Shown here piece after piece: positions 63,832-64,000 of a stretch of 64,000 bases of DNA. The DNA is taken from the NCBI GenBank assembly GCA_021819245.1, contig JAKARI010000009.1, forward strand, positions 17,973 through 81,972, read 5' to 3'. This DNA is from Pseudomonadota bacterium (GTDB lineage: Bacteria > Pseudomonadota > Gammaproteobacteria > Acidiferrobacterales > Acidiferrobacteraceae). The position numbers and the translations under genes were made by a program. The first letter of the stretch is position 1. Each line of letters opens with the position of its first letter. The notes below the pieces were generated by a model that saw only the letters and a program-made list of their open reading frames with translations, was not told where the DNA came from and did no database searches.

Positions 63832-64000
63832 GGACGTCTGATGCCGGCCAGAGACTGGACCCGCAGGCCGGCGTGCTCAAGGCCGCCCATGGCGCCGGCG
63901 CACGCCCGCACGAGCCGATGGGTTGCGGCGCGCGATCCATACCGCGCGCATCGGGGCGCAGCCGGAGGGCGCCGCCATCGGCGCACGCAACGCAGGGGGG

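Noticed and set aside
1..64000. CRISPR arrays, phage structural genes, rRNA
   Set aside because: No regularly spaced repeats, capsid/terminase/integrase motifs or rRNA segments were seen on reading either strand.

Overview
The window is high-GC, densely coded bacterial chromosome with no rRNA, tRNA or CRISPR array. RppH, AmpD-AmpE, RmuC, WrbA, YbiT and an MdtABC-type pump point to a gammaproteobacterium. A sulfide:quinone-oxidoreductase-like flavoprotein, an adenylylsulfate kinase, a LuxI/LuxR pair and an aryl-polyene-type gene set would suit a chemolithotrophic sulfur or iron oxidiser, for example a relative of Acidiferrobacter. That placement is inference only; the sequence does not fix the species.

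Layout. 1-10.5 kb: the 3' part of an AddA/RecB-like helicase-nuclease, an SQR-like flavoprotein, a membrane GGDEF-EAL protein whose PAS domain looks like the FixL heme-binding type, a GT39-like glycosyltransferase, and a divergent wrbA/HxlR pair sharing a palindromic operator candidate. 10.5-14.4 kb: rmuC, ybiT and a polysaccharide deacetylase. 14.8-22.8 kb: eight genes on one strand, mostly overlapping or closely spaced: chorismatase (XanB2/FkbO family), MipA/OmpV outer-membrane protein, acyl carrier protein, LpxL-like acyltransferase, LolA-like carrier, MMPL exporter, ketosynthase and chain-length-factor-like protein. Together they look like part of a xanthomonadin/aryl-polyene pathway, but the ketoreductase, dehydratase and acyl-ACP ligase are not in the window. 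23-28.4 kb: a small basic exported protein, a zinc alcohol dehydrogenase, a convergent luxR/luxI pair with a perfect 20-bp palindrome upstream of luxR, two small envelope genes and a dead IS5 remnant.

28.4-46.6 kb is mainly housekeeping: stand-alone allophanate hydrolase, cysC, a very large FAD/4Fe-4S oxidoreductase, a Do-type periplasmic protease, a DUF445 protein, a second GGDEF-EAL protein, a LysE exporter, a LysR regulator, ampD-ampE, a HAD phosphatase, rppH and a beta-lactamase-fold-like gene.

46.6-51.2 kb is the scrambled accessory stretch. A degenerate IS3-family element with matched terminal inverted repeats has landed at the 3' end of the gene after rppH. Beyond it lie a DUF1640-type coiled-coil protein, a 3' fragment of an RND pump gene (about 96% identical to the end of the intact pump gene 2.5 kb away), a fragment of a paralogue of the IS-interrupted gene, a four-helix membrane protein of unknown function and an EamA transporter in visibly AT-richer DNA. 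51.2-60.1 kb is a four-gene efflux operon read on the minus strand: outer-membrane lipoprotein, adaptor and two different RND pumps. 60.3-63.8 kb holds an Anbu (proteasome-like) peptidase with a transglutaminase-like protein, divergent from a circularly permuted ATP-grasp protein, a known conserved neighbourhood.

The strongest leads are the heme-PAS c-di-GMP protein, the abridged aryl-polyene set, the lux-box-like palindrome and the rearranged IS3/RND-fragment region.
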